Assembly (NCBI GenBank): GCA_026983685.1
Contig: JALSTO010000202.1
Location: 1 to 10,384 of the forward strand
DNA length: 10,384 nucleotides
Reading direction: 5' to 3'
DNA from: Aquificaceae bacterium
GTDB lineage: Bacteria > Aquificota > Aquificia > Aquificales > Aquificaceae
The position numbers and the translations under genes are program-made. The notes below the pieces were generated by a model. It searched no databases and was not told where the DNA came from. It saw only the letters and a list, made by a program, of their open reading frames with translations. Shown here one piece after another: positions 1 through 6,976 of the stretch. The stretch's first letter is position 1. Every line of letters begins with the position of its first letter.

Positions 1-365
1 TACCTCCAGATGCCATCAGCATAGGTATAGCAGCGGACGGAACGGTCTCCGTATTCAGGCAGGGTGCGACGACCGTTGAGGAAGTCGGAAGGATTGAGCT
101 CGCCAAGTTCATAAACCCTGCGGGTCTCAGAAGGATAGGGAACAACCTCTACGTCCAGACCGATGCATCGGGAGACCCCATAATAGACAACCCGGGAAAC
201 CAAGGGCTCGGAACCTTACTGCAGGGCTACCTTGAATCTTCAAACGTAAATATAGTTGAGGAGATGGTAAACTTGATAATTGCCCAGAGGGCATATGAGT
301 TCAACACCAAAGGGATAACCGCTGCTGATGAAATGCTATCTCAGGCAGCTAACCTGCGTCGTTAG
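1..365 (+). CDS. flgG: Flagellar basal-body distal rod protein FlgG, C-terminal part
   Basis: Only the last 120 or so codons are present, in the frame beginning at base 3; the start lies upstream of the window. FlgG builds the distal rod of the flagellar basal body, which crosses the periplasm. The C-terminal segment is the conserved basal-body rod/hook domain: a stretch reading [20 protein letters not shown] followed by AYEFN and ending [12 protein letters not shown]. The SNVN..EEMV..I.AQRAYE pattern followed by DEML..ANNL is much closer to FlgG than to FlgF, FlgE or FlgC. The gene ends with TAG at 363-365 and overlaps the start of flgA by 38 bases, the usual flgG-flgA order. Identity is very secure; only the N-terminal part is unseen. 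Confidence 0.93.
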   Translation, partial: PPDAISIGIAADGTVSVFRQGATTVEEVGRIELAKFINPAGLRRIGNNLYVQTDASGDPIIDNPGNQGLGTLLQGYLESSNVNIVEEMVNLIIAQRAYEFNTKGITAADEMLSQAANLRR

Positions 366-1014
366 CCTTCTCTTACTTTTCCTGAGCACTGGTCTGGCTG
401 AGGTTCTGGATGAGGAAGGTATAAGGAAGCTTGCAGTTCAGGAGCTCAGGAAGACCTTCGGTGATAGGGTAAAACTCAAGGAGATTCACATATTTCTCAG
501 CAGACCCATCCACTACCAGAGGATTGAGAGGAGGTCCCTTAACCTTACAAAAGGCTCCCCGAGGGGAAGCTTCCATATATACCTGAGGACGAAAAAAGGG
601 CTCAGGAGGGTGAGCGCGAGCCTTGATGTGCTCTGGAGATGTGAGGTTCTGGTGGCTACGGAAGAAATACCAAAGGGGGAGAGGCTCTACCCTTGGCAGA
701 CAGCTCTTGAGTTGAGATACATGAGCAGGTGTCCGAAGAGTTCAATATCTCAGGAGGAGCTTCTCAACTACGTTGCGTTGAGGCATATACAGAAGGGAGA
801 GCCTATAAGGAAAAGCTATCTTAAGAAGGAACCCCTCGTAAGGAGGGGAGACGAGGTTGATGTTATATTCAGGAGCGGGAATCTTGAGATAGGATTCAGG
901 GGCGAAGCCCTTGATACGGGCTTTTACGGGGACACGGTCAGGGTCAGGTCCCTGAATACGGGCAAGATACTGAGGGGAAGGGTAGTCTCTGAAGGCAGTG
1001 TTCTCGTGAGATGA
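328..1014 (+). CDS. flgA: Flagella basal body P-ring formation protein FlgA
   Basis: The protein has 228 residues. FlgA is the periplasmic chaperone that helps FlgI assemble into the P ring around the rod. A signal peptide is clear: a short basic start, a hydrophobic core at about residues 9-22 rich in Leu, and a likely cleavage after Ala24. Residues from about 108 to 165 match an SAF-type domain ([12 protein letters not shown], then a second segment with [10 protein letters not shown]), the hallmark of FlgA. The C terminus ends with the family pattern V.V.. [13 protein letters not shown] followed by a short SEGSVLVR strand. The ATG lies inside flgG, 38 bases before its stop, with AAAGGGA about 12 bases upstream. 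This start is preferred because later starts would destroy the signal peptide. The length is normal. No flgH or flgI follows here. Confidence 0.9.
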   Translation: MKCYLRQLTCVVSLLLLFLSTGLAEVLDEEGIRKLAVQELRKTFGDRVKLKEIHIFLSRPIHYQRIERRSLNLTKGSPRGSFHIYLRTKKGLRRVSASLDVLWRCEVLVATEEIPKGERLYPWQTALELRYMSRCPKSSISQEELLNYVALRHIQKGEPIRKSYLKKEPLVRRGDEVDVIFRSGNLEIGFRGEALDTGFYGDTVRVRSLNTGKILRGRVVSEGSVLVR

Positions 1015-1021
1015 TAGATGA

Positions 1022-1036
1022 TATAACGCCGTTATA
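1022..1036. promoter_or_regulatory. Perfect 15-base dyad just after flgA
   Basis: TATAACG-C-CGTTATA is a perfect 7+1+7 inverted repeat, 8 bases after the flgA stop. As RNA it could form only a 5-bp A/U stem with a CGCCG loop and no following T run, so it is a poor terminator. A protein-binding site (operator) upstream of petA is the more likely reading. No regulator can be named. Confidence 0.35.
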
Positions 1037-1069
1037 AGAGGGACTCATAAGAGTATTAGAAATTTTTTA

Positions 1070-1093
1070 TATGATAAATGACATATAGGTCAT
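1070..1093 (+). promoter_or_regulatory. petA: Possible petA promoter box with overlapping dyad operator
   Basis: TATGAT at 1070-1075 resembles a -10 hexamer in the A/T-rich leader of the bc1 operon; no good -35 hexamer lies 16-18 bases upstream. Starting at 1078 is an inverted repeat, ATGAC-ATATAG-GTCAT (1078-1093), with perfect 5-base arms. If TATGAT is the -10, the dyad covers the predicted transcription start near 1082, a repressor-like position. The arms do not match FNR (TTGAT..ATCAA) or CRP (TGTGA..TCACA). Both the promoter and the operator are tentative. Confidence 0.35.
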
Positions 1094-1123
1094 GATAAAA
1101 TATCGGGGTCAGGAGGTAAGGAG

Positions 1124-1666
1124 ATGGAAGCTTCAAGAAGGGACTTCATCAACGTAGCCATAGGTGGCATGGGAGTTATAGGAGCCCTAGGGGTTCTTTA
1201 TCCGATCGTCAAGACCCTCGCTCCGAGCGCAGCCTCCACCACGGAGGCTAAGGTTGAGGTTGATATCAGCAAGGTGCCCGAGCTGGGTGTTAGGGTGACC
1301 TCCTACAAGGGCAAGCCTCTCTTTGTCCTCAAGCTTCCCAAGGACCTGACTATTGATAAGTACCAGGTTAAGAAGGAGCAGGTCAACAGTGCGGGGAAGC
1401 TCAACTACGACCTTCTCAAGGGACACGATGTCTTTGCTCTGATAGGTGTGTGCACCCACTTAGGTTGTATTCCCCTCTGGAAGCCCGAAGGTAGCGAGTC
1501 GGTCAATGCTCCCTATCTCCACTGCCCCTGCCATGGTGGTCTTTATACCCCTTGGGGTGATAACATAGGTGGACCCCCTCCGAGACCTCTCTTTGTGCCA
1601 CCTCAGAAGCTGGAAGGAAGCAAGCTTGTTGTCGGTGAGCCCGGATTTGTGGATAAGCTCGTTTAA
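1124..1666 (+). CDS. petA: Rieske iron-sulfur subunit of cytochrome bc1 complex
   Basis: The protein has 180 residues and carries the high-potential [2Fe-2S] cluster that takes an electron from quinol at the outer side of the membrane and passes it to cytochrome c1. Both cluster motifs are intact: CTHLGC at 110-115 and CPCHGG at 134-139. Ligands are Cys110/His112 and Cys134/His137; Cys115 and Cys136 are placed to form the stabilising disulfide. The Pro-rich segment GGPPPRPL follows at about 149-156. The N terminus has a twin-arginine motif (SRRDFINV) and a hydrophobic segment at about 11-30 that serves as Tat signal and membrane anchor. A very strong ribosome site (AGGAGGTAAGGAG, ending right before the ATG) supports the start. 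It is the first gene of petABC, with a 14-base gap to petB. Confidence 0.97.
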   Translation: MEASRRDFINVAIGGMGVIGALGVLYPIVKTLAPSAASTTEAKVEVDISKVPELGVRVTSYKGKPLFVLKLPKDLTIDKYQVKKEQVNSAGKLNYDLLKGHDVFALIGVCTHLGCIPLWKPEGSESVNAPYLHCPCHGGLYTPWGDNIGGPPPRPLFVPPQKLEGSKLVVGEPGFVDKLV

Positions 1667-1680
1667 GGGAGGTAGATGAG

Positions 1681-2904
1681 ATGCTAAGGCGCGTGGTTGA
1701 CTGGATAGACGAAAGGGCACACGTGAGGGACCTTTACAGGGAACAGATGGTTGATTACAAGGTTCCCAAAAACCTTACCTTTCCCTACGTCTTCGGTGTT
1801 CTGGCTCTGACCACCTTCGCAATACAGATAATCTCGGGGATAATCCTCATAATGTACTACAAGCCCCTTATAGCCCATGCCTTTGACAGCACCAACTTCA
1901 CCATAATGAGGGAGATATCCTTCGGATGGCTCTTCAGGCACATACACGCAGCGGGTGCTAACTTCTTCTTAGCCATAGTCTATCTTCACATGTTCACGGG
2001 GATTTACTACAACGCCTACAAGAAGCCGAGAGAGCTCGTGTGGATAATAGGCTGGGTCATATTCTTCGTTCTCCTGATGACAGCCCTCTCGGGATACCTG
2101 CTCCCTTGGGGACAGCTCTCTTACTGGGGTATGGTGGTCACAACCGAGATACCCATGTCTCTGAAGGAAGCTCCCTTCCTGAAGGGACTGCTCGGTGCTA
2201 TAGGTGAGACCGTATCCATCTGGATGAAGGGTGGCTACAAGCTTGAGGACCTCGCTCTGGGCAGGTTCTTCGGTCTTCACGTCCTGTTCCTTCCTCTCCT
2301 GCTCATGATTCTCGTCGGTATCCACCTCTTCCTCGTCAGAGCTGCGGGCATATCCAACCCCGATGGATATGAGATAGACAAGAAGGCGGAGCCCGAGAAG
2401 GTCGTTCCCTTCCATCCTTACATGACCCTCAAAGAGGGTGCCTACGCTATGTGGTACCTCGCCTTGTTTTTCTTCTTTGTTTTCTTCCACATGTCCCACT
2501 TCCTGCCTGCGGACAACTTTGAGCCAGCGGACCCGCTCAAAACACCTCCCCACATAGCACCCGAGTGGTACCTGCTGGGCTTTTACGAGATATTCAGGTC
2601 AATACCGAGTAAGTTCTGGGGGTTCGTAGCCTTCAACCTCTCCCTCATATTCCTTCTTATACTTCCCTTCCTTGACTTCTCACCGATAAAGAGTGCAAGG
2701 CGCAGACCCCTATTCTTCATCATGTTCGTTGTATTCGTGATATCAGCTATTGCCCTTACCATACTTGGGACAATGGCTCCCACACCCACCAACGCAAAGC
2801 TCGGTATGTTCTTTACCTTCACAACATTCCTCTTCTTCCTGTCCCTGCCAGTGATTTCCTTCCTTGAGTGGGGATGGTACAAAGCAAAGGGAGGTCAGTC
2901 ATGA
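1681..2904 (+). CDS. petB: Cytochrome b subunit of cytochrome bc1 complex
   Basis: The 407-residue membrane protein has eight or so hydrophobic helices and is the quinol-oxidising core of the bc1 complex. It holds two b hemes. The heme ligands are visible as His89 (RHIHAAGA) and His103 (YLHMFTGIYY), 14 residues apart, and His200 and His215 in helix D, 15 apart. The quinol-site motif PEWY is at 294-297, within HIAPEWYLLG. The b and subunit-IV-like halves are fused in one chain, as in bc1 rather than b6f. The helix D histidine spacing is, however, the one known from b6-type proteins. The ATG at 1681 is preceded by GGGAGGTAG, and the TGA stop overlaps the petC ATG by an ATGA, so translation is probably coupled. 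Confidence 0.97.
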   Translation: MLRRVVDWIDERAHVRDLYREQMVDYKVPKNLTFPYVFGVLALTTFAIQIISGIILIMYYKPLIAHAFDSTNFTIMREISFGWLFRHIHAAGANFFLAIVYLHMFTGIYYNAYKKPRELVWIIGWVIFFVLLMTALSGYLLPWGQLSYWGMVVTTEIPMSLKEAPFLKGLLGAIGETVSIWMKGGYKLEDLALGRFFGLHVLFLPLLLMILVGIHLFLVRAAGISNPDGYEIDKKAEPEKVVPFHPYMTLKEGAYAMWYLALFFFFVFFHMSHFLPADNFEPADPLKTPPHIAPEWYLLGFYEIFRSIPSKFWGFVAFNLSLIFLLILPFLDFSPIKSARRRPLFFIMFVVFVISAIALTILGTMAPTPTNAKLGMFFTFTTFLFFLSLPVISFLEWGWYKAKGGQS

Positions 2905-3602
2905 GCACATGGGGATTGATAAAGACTGTTTTTTTCACGGCGCTTACGGTCGTCTTCTTCTTCATTATATGGGTAGAGAATCCCTTCACCCACCATGCGG
3001 AGTACGAGATTCCCGAAGAGGCGGAGAAGATAATAAATGACCCAAAGGCTGCGCTTGAAGGTAGAGAGCTCTTCAAACAGAACTGCACCAGCTGTCACTC
3101 CCTCAGGTACGACGGTATTTATCTCATGTCTGTGACCGCAAAGCCCGAGTGGTCAAAGATAGAGAAGACTATGGGAAAACCTTTACTTGAGGAGAAGGAT
3201 GGAAAGATAAGGGTCAAGGGCTACTTCGTTCCAAGGGACGTTTACGAATCGGTTGCTTTTGCTGACCTCCAAGCTCTGAAGGCTTCTTTCGGTAAGATCC
3301 CTCCCGACCTCTCTACAATGTACCTTTCAAGGGGTGCGGGCTATCTCTACAACTTCATATCAGATCCACAGAAGGTTCTTCCGGGAACCTCAATGCCCAA
3401 GCTCTTCTTCCCCGAATACGACAAAGAAGCTCCCCAGAAAGTTGCCAAGATAGTAGCCTACATGAGGTCCGTGAACGAGCCTCCTCCCGGTGAGAAGGCA
3501 AAGAGGGCTCTGATGGGAGTTGTGACCATTGCCTACTTCATAGGCATGGGTGCCCTTCTGTGGCTCTACAGGAAAAAGGTGGTTGCTTCTATGAAGCACT
3601 AA
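2901..3602 (+). CDS. petC: Cytochrome c1 subunit of cytochrome bc1 complex
   Basis: The protein is 233 residues counted from the ATG at 2901. That start overlaps the petB stop (ATGA) and has GGGAGG about 7 bases upstream; an upstream ATG at 2868 would lie inside petB and is not preferred. One heme c site, CTSCH, sits at 62-66, and Met165 in PGTSMPKLFF is the likely sixth ligand. GKIPPDLS at 131-138 is a common c1/c-type signature. There are two hydrophobic segments, at about 7-23 (signal anchor) and 205-222 (C-terminal anchor followed by basic residues), so the heme domain sits in the periplasm. It accepts electrons from the Rieske protein and hands them to a soluble cytochrome c. It is monoheme, and no second CXXCH exists. 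Confidence 0.95.
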   Translation: MSTWGLIKTVFFTALTVVFFFIIWVENPFTHHAEYEIPEEAEKIINDPKAALEGRELFKQNCTSCHSLRYDGIYLMSVTAKPEWSKIEKTMGKPLLEEKDGKIRVKGYFVPRDVYESVAFADLQALKASFGKIPPDLSTMYLSRGAGYLYNFISDPQKVLPGTSMPKLFFPEYDKEAPQKVAKIVAYMRSVNEPPPGEKAKRALMGVVTIAYFIGMGALLWLYRKKVVASMKH

Positions 3603-4000
3603 AGCTCGGGTGCCCACCCGAGCCTCACCTTCTTAAACTTGACCGTCGCTGTCATGTAGCAGACCCTTCCCTTCTCAATCAGACCGCACTTCCTCAAGAG
3701 ATCGTTTAGCATGAATATCTTTAAAAAGAGCTTTAGGTTTTTCAGGTCCTTTTCCTTTCCAAGCTCCTTCTTTAGCTCTCCCTCAAACCATGATAGGTTC
3801 TCCCTGAACCTTATACCATACTTTATCTGGGCTACATAAGTCTCGTCATCTATTTTGATCATGTTTATAAGTCTTACATCAACCACATCTCCGAACCATC
3901 GGTACCTTCCTTCAAGGGCGTTTTTGACATCCTTTATCTGAGGTCTGCTTTCGCAGGACAGGAGCAGGAGGAAGAGAAAGGGTAAAAGCTTTCTTATCAT
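3599..4000 (-). CDS. Small putative lipoprotein of unknown function
   Basis: The protein has 133 residues and I do not recognise its family. The N terminus is a lipoprotein signal: MIRK, a Leu/Phe-rich core, then LLLLSC with the lipidated cysteine at position 16, so the mature chain starts at Cys16 and is membrane-anchored in the periplasm. The rest is a small, charged, alpha/beta-looking domain (VVDVRLINMIKIDDETYVAQ) followed by a Lys/Leu-rich helix (about 72-104). Two further cysteines, Cys105 and Cys114 (KCGLIEKGRVC), could form a disulfide. The ribosome site upstream is weak. Its stop (3599-3601) overlaps the petC stop in the opposite direction, and its start faces away from the binding-protein gene at 4056. 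A link to the bc1 complex is only positional. Real-gene status rests on the clean lipobox and the lack of a competing frame. Confidence 0.75.
   Translation of the reverse strand: MIRKLLPFLFLLLLSCESRPQIKDVKNALEGRYRWFGDVVDVRLINMIKIDDETYVAQIKYGIRFRENLSWFEGELKKELGKEKDLKNLKLFLKIFMLNDLLRKCGLIEKGRVCYMTATVKFKKVRLGWAPEL
3604..3623. terminator. GC-rich hairpin at the petC/lipoprotein convergence
   Basis: GCTCGGGT-GCCC-ACCCGAGC is a perfect 8-bp stem with a 4-base loop, beginning 2 bases after the petC stop. It is followed on the plus strand by a pyrimidine-rich but not pure T tract (CTCACCTTCTT). It also encodes the last residues of the minus-strand lipoprotein (about Gly128 to Leu133). A bidirectional or plus-strand terminator is likely; the weak T tract keeps this below certainty. 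Confidence 0.6.
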
Positions 4001-4022
4001 GGTGATTAGTCTAACTTATGTT
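3994..4022 (+). promoter_or_regulatory. Weak sigma-70-like promoter candidate for the sensor operon
   Basis: TTATCA (3994-3999) and TATGTT (4017-4022) are separated by 17 bases and match the -35 and -10 consensus at four of six positions each. They lie ahead of the gene starting at 4056 and partly inside the divergent lipoprotein start. The match is modest and could be chance; no other promoter is apparent in this 55-base gap. Confidence 0.25.
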
Positions 4023-4055
4023 CGGTGCGGAGGATAAGGAGTTATATTTTCCCTG

Positions 4056-5021
4056 ATGAGGTTTCTGTTTTTGCTTCTGCCCTTCTTATTACTTCTCGGG
4101 TGTGAGGTTGGCAAGAAAGAAAGCTACAGAATAGCTGTTTTCATCTCGGGAGAGGGGAGGATGGGGAAAGTAAAGGGCTTTCAGGAAGGTCTTAAGAACC
4201 TCGGTCTTGAGAAGGTTGCCTACGACCTCTACGAAGGCGATAACACCCTGAGCAGGATGAGAGAGCTTGCTCAGGAGCTTGCCCTCAGAGAGGAGGAGTA
4301 CGACCTTATAGCGGTGGGGGGTAGCTTAGAGGCTTACATGATAAAGGAGGCTTCGGGCAAGCTAAAGACTCCCGTTGTGATACTCGGAGGGACGAGCATA
4401 CTCCAATGGGGACTCACAAAGAGCCTTTCAAACCCTTCTGAGAACATAACCGGAGTTGATAACCTCAACGCGGAGCTGATGGAGAAGAGGGTTGAGCTCT
4501 TCACAAAGATGTTTCCCAACATAAAGAAGGTGCTCGTTTTCTGCAACCCCCAGTTTGAGGCATCAAAGAACGCAACTAAGATAACCATAAGGGCAGGAAA
4601 GAAGTTCGGTATAAAGGTTGTCCCCCTGAACGTAAAGGACGTAAAGGAGCTTGAGTACATAATCAGCCACATGAAGGAGGACGGCTACAGGGCGATAATA
4701 ATAACCCCCTGCTTCTACACTGAGAACTTCCTCACAACCTACATACTCCACTACGCCAATTTCCACCAGATACCTGTCTTCTGCCACTCTCCCGGGCTCG
4801 TTAAGAAGGGATGCCACGTAGCCTATGGAACATCTGGATACGAACAGGGCTTTCAGGCTGCCCACATAGCCTACAAGATACTCAACGGCACTCCGGTAAA
4901 GCACGTTCCCTTTGAAAGGGCTTACTACCCCCGGTTGGCGGTTAACGAGACAGCCCTTACAGAGCTCGGTGTGGGCTACAACAGAGAGTTCTTCACATAC
5001 GTTGATGAGGTGGTCAAATGA
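4056..5021 (+). CDS. Lipid-anchored periplasmic substrate-binding protein (ABC_sub_bind-like)
   Basis: The protein has 321 residues. A lipoprotein signal ends at LLLLGC, with Cys16 lipidated. The rest matches the two-lobed ABC_sub_bind (DUF534-like) binding-protein fold: RIAVFISGEG opens lobe 1, NITGVDN at about 130-136 is followed by EKRVELFTKMFPNIKKVLVFCNP, and the family motif region VAYGTSGYEQGFQAA is at about 255-269. No permease or ATPase gene lies nearby. Instead the TGA overlaps the ATG of a sensor kinase (ATGA at 5018), which suggests that it acts as the periplasmic detector for that kinase. Cysteines at 163, 219, 243 and 253 are unusual, and two are CH pairs (243-244 and 253-254). 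AGGAG at 4037-4041 is 14 bases from the ATG, a rather long gap. The ligand is unknown. Confidence 0.8.
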   Translation: MRFLFLLLPFLLLLGCEVGKKESYRIAVFISGEGRMGKVKGFQEGLKNLGLEKVAYDLYEGDNTLSRMRELAQELALREEEYDLIAVGGSLEAYMIKEASGKLKTPVVILGGTSILQWGLTKSLSNPSENITGVDNLNAELMEKRVELFTKMFPNIKKVLVFCNPQFEASKNATKITIRAGKKFGIKVVPLNVKDVKELEYIISHMKEDGYRAIIITPCFYTENFLTTYILHYANFHQIPVFCHSPGLVKKGCHVAYGTSGYEQGFQAAHIAYKILNGTPVKHVPFERAYYPRLAVNETALTELGVGYNREFFTYVDEVVK

Positions 5022-6976
5022 GGCTCTCTCTGAAGGCAAGGGTTATCCTGCTCCTTTCCATACTTACCCTCATACCTATTGCCCTCTTCTTCTACCACAA
5101 CTCAGCGATGAGGGAGAAGATACTCCAGGACAGGCTCAGGTTCAACAGTCTTTACGCTTCCTCGGTGGTGAGTAGGGTAGAGCTCTTTTTGGAAAGGGTT
5201 ATGTCCGAGACGAGCTCTCTCGTATATCTTTACAGGAACTTCGGTTTTTCGGAGGAGGAGATAATCTGGAGGGTAACGGGACATGTCAGAGGAATATTTG
5301 AAGGGGCGTTTTACTCCCCCGATGGAATACTGATGACATCGGTGAGCAGGGAGTTATCCGAACCGAAGTTTGATAAGTTTGTAGAGCTAAAAAGCTCAAA
5401 GAGGATACTCGGCATCCTGTACACCCAGTACAAGGAGCCCTTTCTAAGAATAGTCGTTCCCGACGTTGAGGATGGAGTTCTCAGGGGTTACTTCCTCTTT
5501 TCCCTTGACCTTTCCCTCTTCTGGCAGTCGGTTGTGTCCGCAAAACCCTCGCCCAGCGTTGAGGTCTTCCTTGCAGACGAGAAGGGGAACGTCCTTGCCT
5601 TCAGCGATATGAGGTTCTCCGAAAGAAGAAGGATACCCTTCCGGAAGGGTCTCTACAGGTCCTCCCTAACTGGCACCGACGTTGTGGGCGTATATACGAA
5701 GAGCGAGGACGGAAAGTGGGTAGTCTTCGTTGAAGAGCCTGTCAACACCGTCCTCAAGCCTCTCTACAGCTTCCAGCAGAAGGCTCTCGTTGCGGGCTCT
5801 CTCTTCGTTCTGAGCGGGGGCGTTTTTGCCATATTTGTCTTTCTGAGGATATTCAAGCCCCTTGAGAACCTGAAGAACTACATCATCTCTTGGGAGGAGG
5901 AGAACATAAGAAAGCCTATTGAGTCCGGGGACGAGGTCAGTGAGCTATCTCAGGCTTTTGAGAACCTGATAAGAAAACTTCAGGAGGAGAGAAAGCTCTA
6001 CTTCTCTCTCTTTGAGAACACCTTGGACGGAATAGTTGTCTTCAATTCGGAGAAAAGGGTTATAGACGTAAACAGAACTATCCTTGAGCAGTTCGGTATA
6101 GATAGAGAGGACATAATAGGCAAGAGGATGTCAGAGCTTATAGGTGAGGATCTTCCCTTCAAAAGTCTCTTCTTCACTGAAAGAAAGGTCAAACTCAAGG
6201 AGGAGGTCTTCTGTCAGCTGAGGCAGGAGGTTCTGAAGATTGAAGGAAGTCTATACGTCCTCTGGAGGCTGAGGGACGTATCAAAAGAGAAGGAGCTTAG
6301 CATTCTCCTTGAACAGACAGCCAAGCTATCCCTTGCGGGTGAGATAGCCTGCTCGGTAGCCCACCAGATAAACAATCCCCTCGCCTCAATAATGGGCTAC
6401 TCGGAGAGCCTGCTCTTGAGTGCCAAGGATGAGGAAGTCAGGAAAAAGGCACAGGTGATATTCAAACAGGCTCAGAAGTGTGCGGAGACGGTGAGAAAAC
6501 TCCTTGACGTCGGCAAACCCTTTGAAGGAAAGCCTGACCATGTAAAGCCTGAGGAGATTACCGTTGAGGCTATAAACATGCTCTCCCCTAAAGCGAAGCG
6601 AAAAGGTGTGAGAATTGAGTTTGAGAGCTCCCTTAACGGAGAGAGGATATTCACCTTCCCCTGGCAGATTGAGCAGGTCCTCATAAACATAGTGGACAAC
6701 GCCATTGATGCGGCTTCGGGAGGTGGTAGGGTTAAAGTCAGTCTCTACAAGGAGGGTTCACGGGTCGTTTGGAGGGTTGAAGACAACGGACACGGTATAG
6801 AAAGGGAGGAGCTTGAAAGGATATTCAAGCCCTTTTATACTACAAAGCCCTACGGGACAGGCCTGGGACTCCCTCTTGCGAGGAGGTTTATTGAGAACCT
6901 CGGCGGTGAGTTGAAGGTTAGAAGCGAGCCCGGAAGGGGTACGGTTGTTGAAATATACATAGGAGAGGGGAAATGA
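5018..6976 (+). CDS. Membrane sensor histidine kinase (sensor-TM-HAMP-PAS-HisKA-HATPase)
   Basis: The protein has 652 residues. A first membrane helix at about 8-26 and a second at 255-276 bracket a periplasmic sensor domain of about 225 residues, possibly Cache-like. Next come a HAMP linker (about 277-327), a PAS domain (about 329-425, with LFENTLDGIVVFNSEKRVID) and the HisKA region, where His449 in AHQINNPL is the phosphorylated residue. The ATPase domain shows the N box (NIVDNAIDAA, 557-566), DNGHG (589-593) and GTGLGL (613-618). NtrB/AtoS-type kinases usually have Glu after the His; here it is Gln450. Overlaps of ATGA with the genes on both sides mark one coupled operon. The partner is surely the adjacent activator, and the binding protein upstream probably presents the signal to its periplasmic domain. 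Confidence 0.92.
   Translation: MRLSLKARVILLLSILTLIPIALFFYHNSAMREKILQDRLRFNSLYASSVVSRVELFLERVMSETSSLVYLYRNFGFSEEEIIWRVTGHVRGIFEGAFYSPDGILMTSVSRELSEPKFDKFVELKSSKRILGILYTQYKEPFLRIVVPDVEDGVLRGYFLFSLDLSLFWQSVVSAKPSPSVEVFLADEKGNVLAFSDMRFSERRRIPFRKGLYRSSLTGTDVVGVYTKSEDGKWVVFVEEPVNTVLKPLYSFQQKALVAGSLFVLSGGVFAIFVFLRIFKPLENLKNYIISWEEENIRKPIESGDEVSELSQAFENLIRKLQEERKLYFSLFENTLDGIVVFNSEKRVIDVNRTILEQFGIDREDIIGKRMSELIGEDLPFKSLFFTERKVKLKEEVFCQLRQEVLKIEGSLYVLWRLRDVSKEKELSILLEQTAKLSLAGEIACSVAHQINNPLASIMGYSESLLLSAKDEEVRKKAQVIFKQAQKCAETVRKLLDVGKPFEGKPDHVKPEEITVEAINMLSPKAKRKGVRIEFESSLNGERIFTFPWQIEQVLINIVDNAIDAASGGGRVKVSLYKEGSRVVWRVEDNGHGIEREELERIFKPFYTTKPYGTGLGLPLARRFIENLGGELKVRSEPGRGTVVEIYIGEGK

Noticed and set aside
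1078..1093. FNR or CRP site ahead of petA
   Set aside because: The arms read ATGAC/GTCAT, not TTGAT/ATCAA or TGTGA/TCACA, so no regulator can be named.
1969..2553. Long minus-strand open frame (194 codons) opposite petB
   Set aside because: It is antisense to a fully conserved cytochrome b and its translation is charged, repetitive and family-less; a shadow frame.
2868..2900. Earlier ATG for cytochrome c1, adding 11 residues
   Set aside because: It lies inside petB. The ATG at 2901 has a good ribosome site, an ATGA overlap and directly precedes the membrane anchor.
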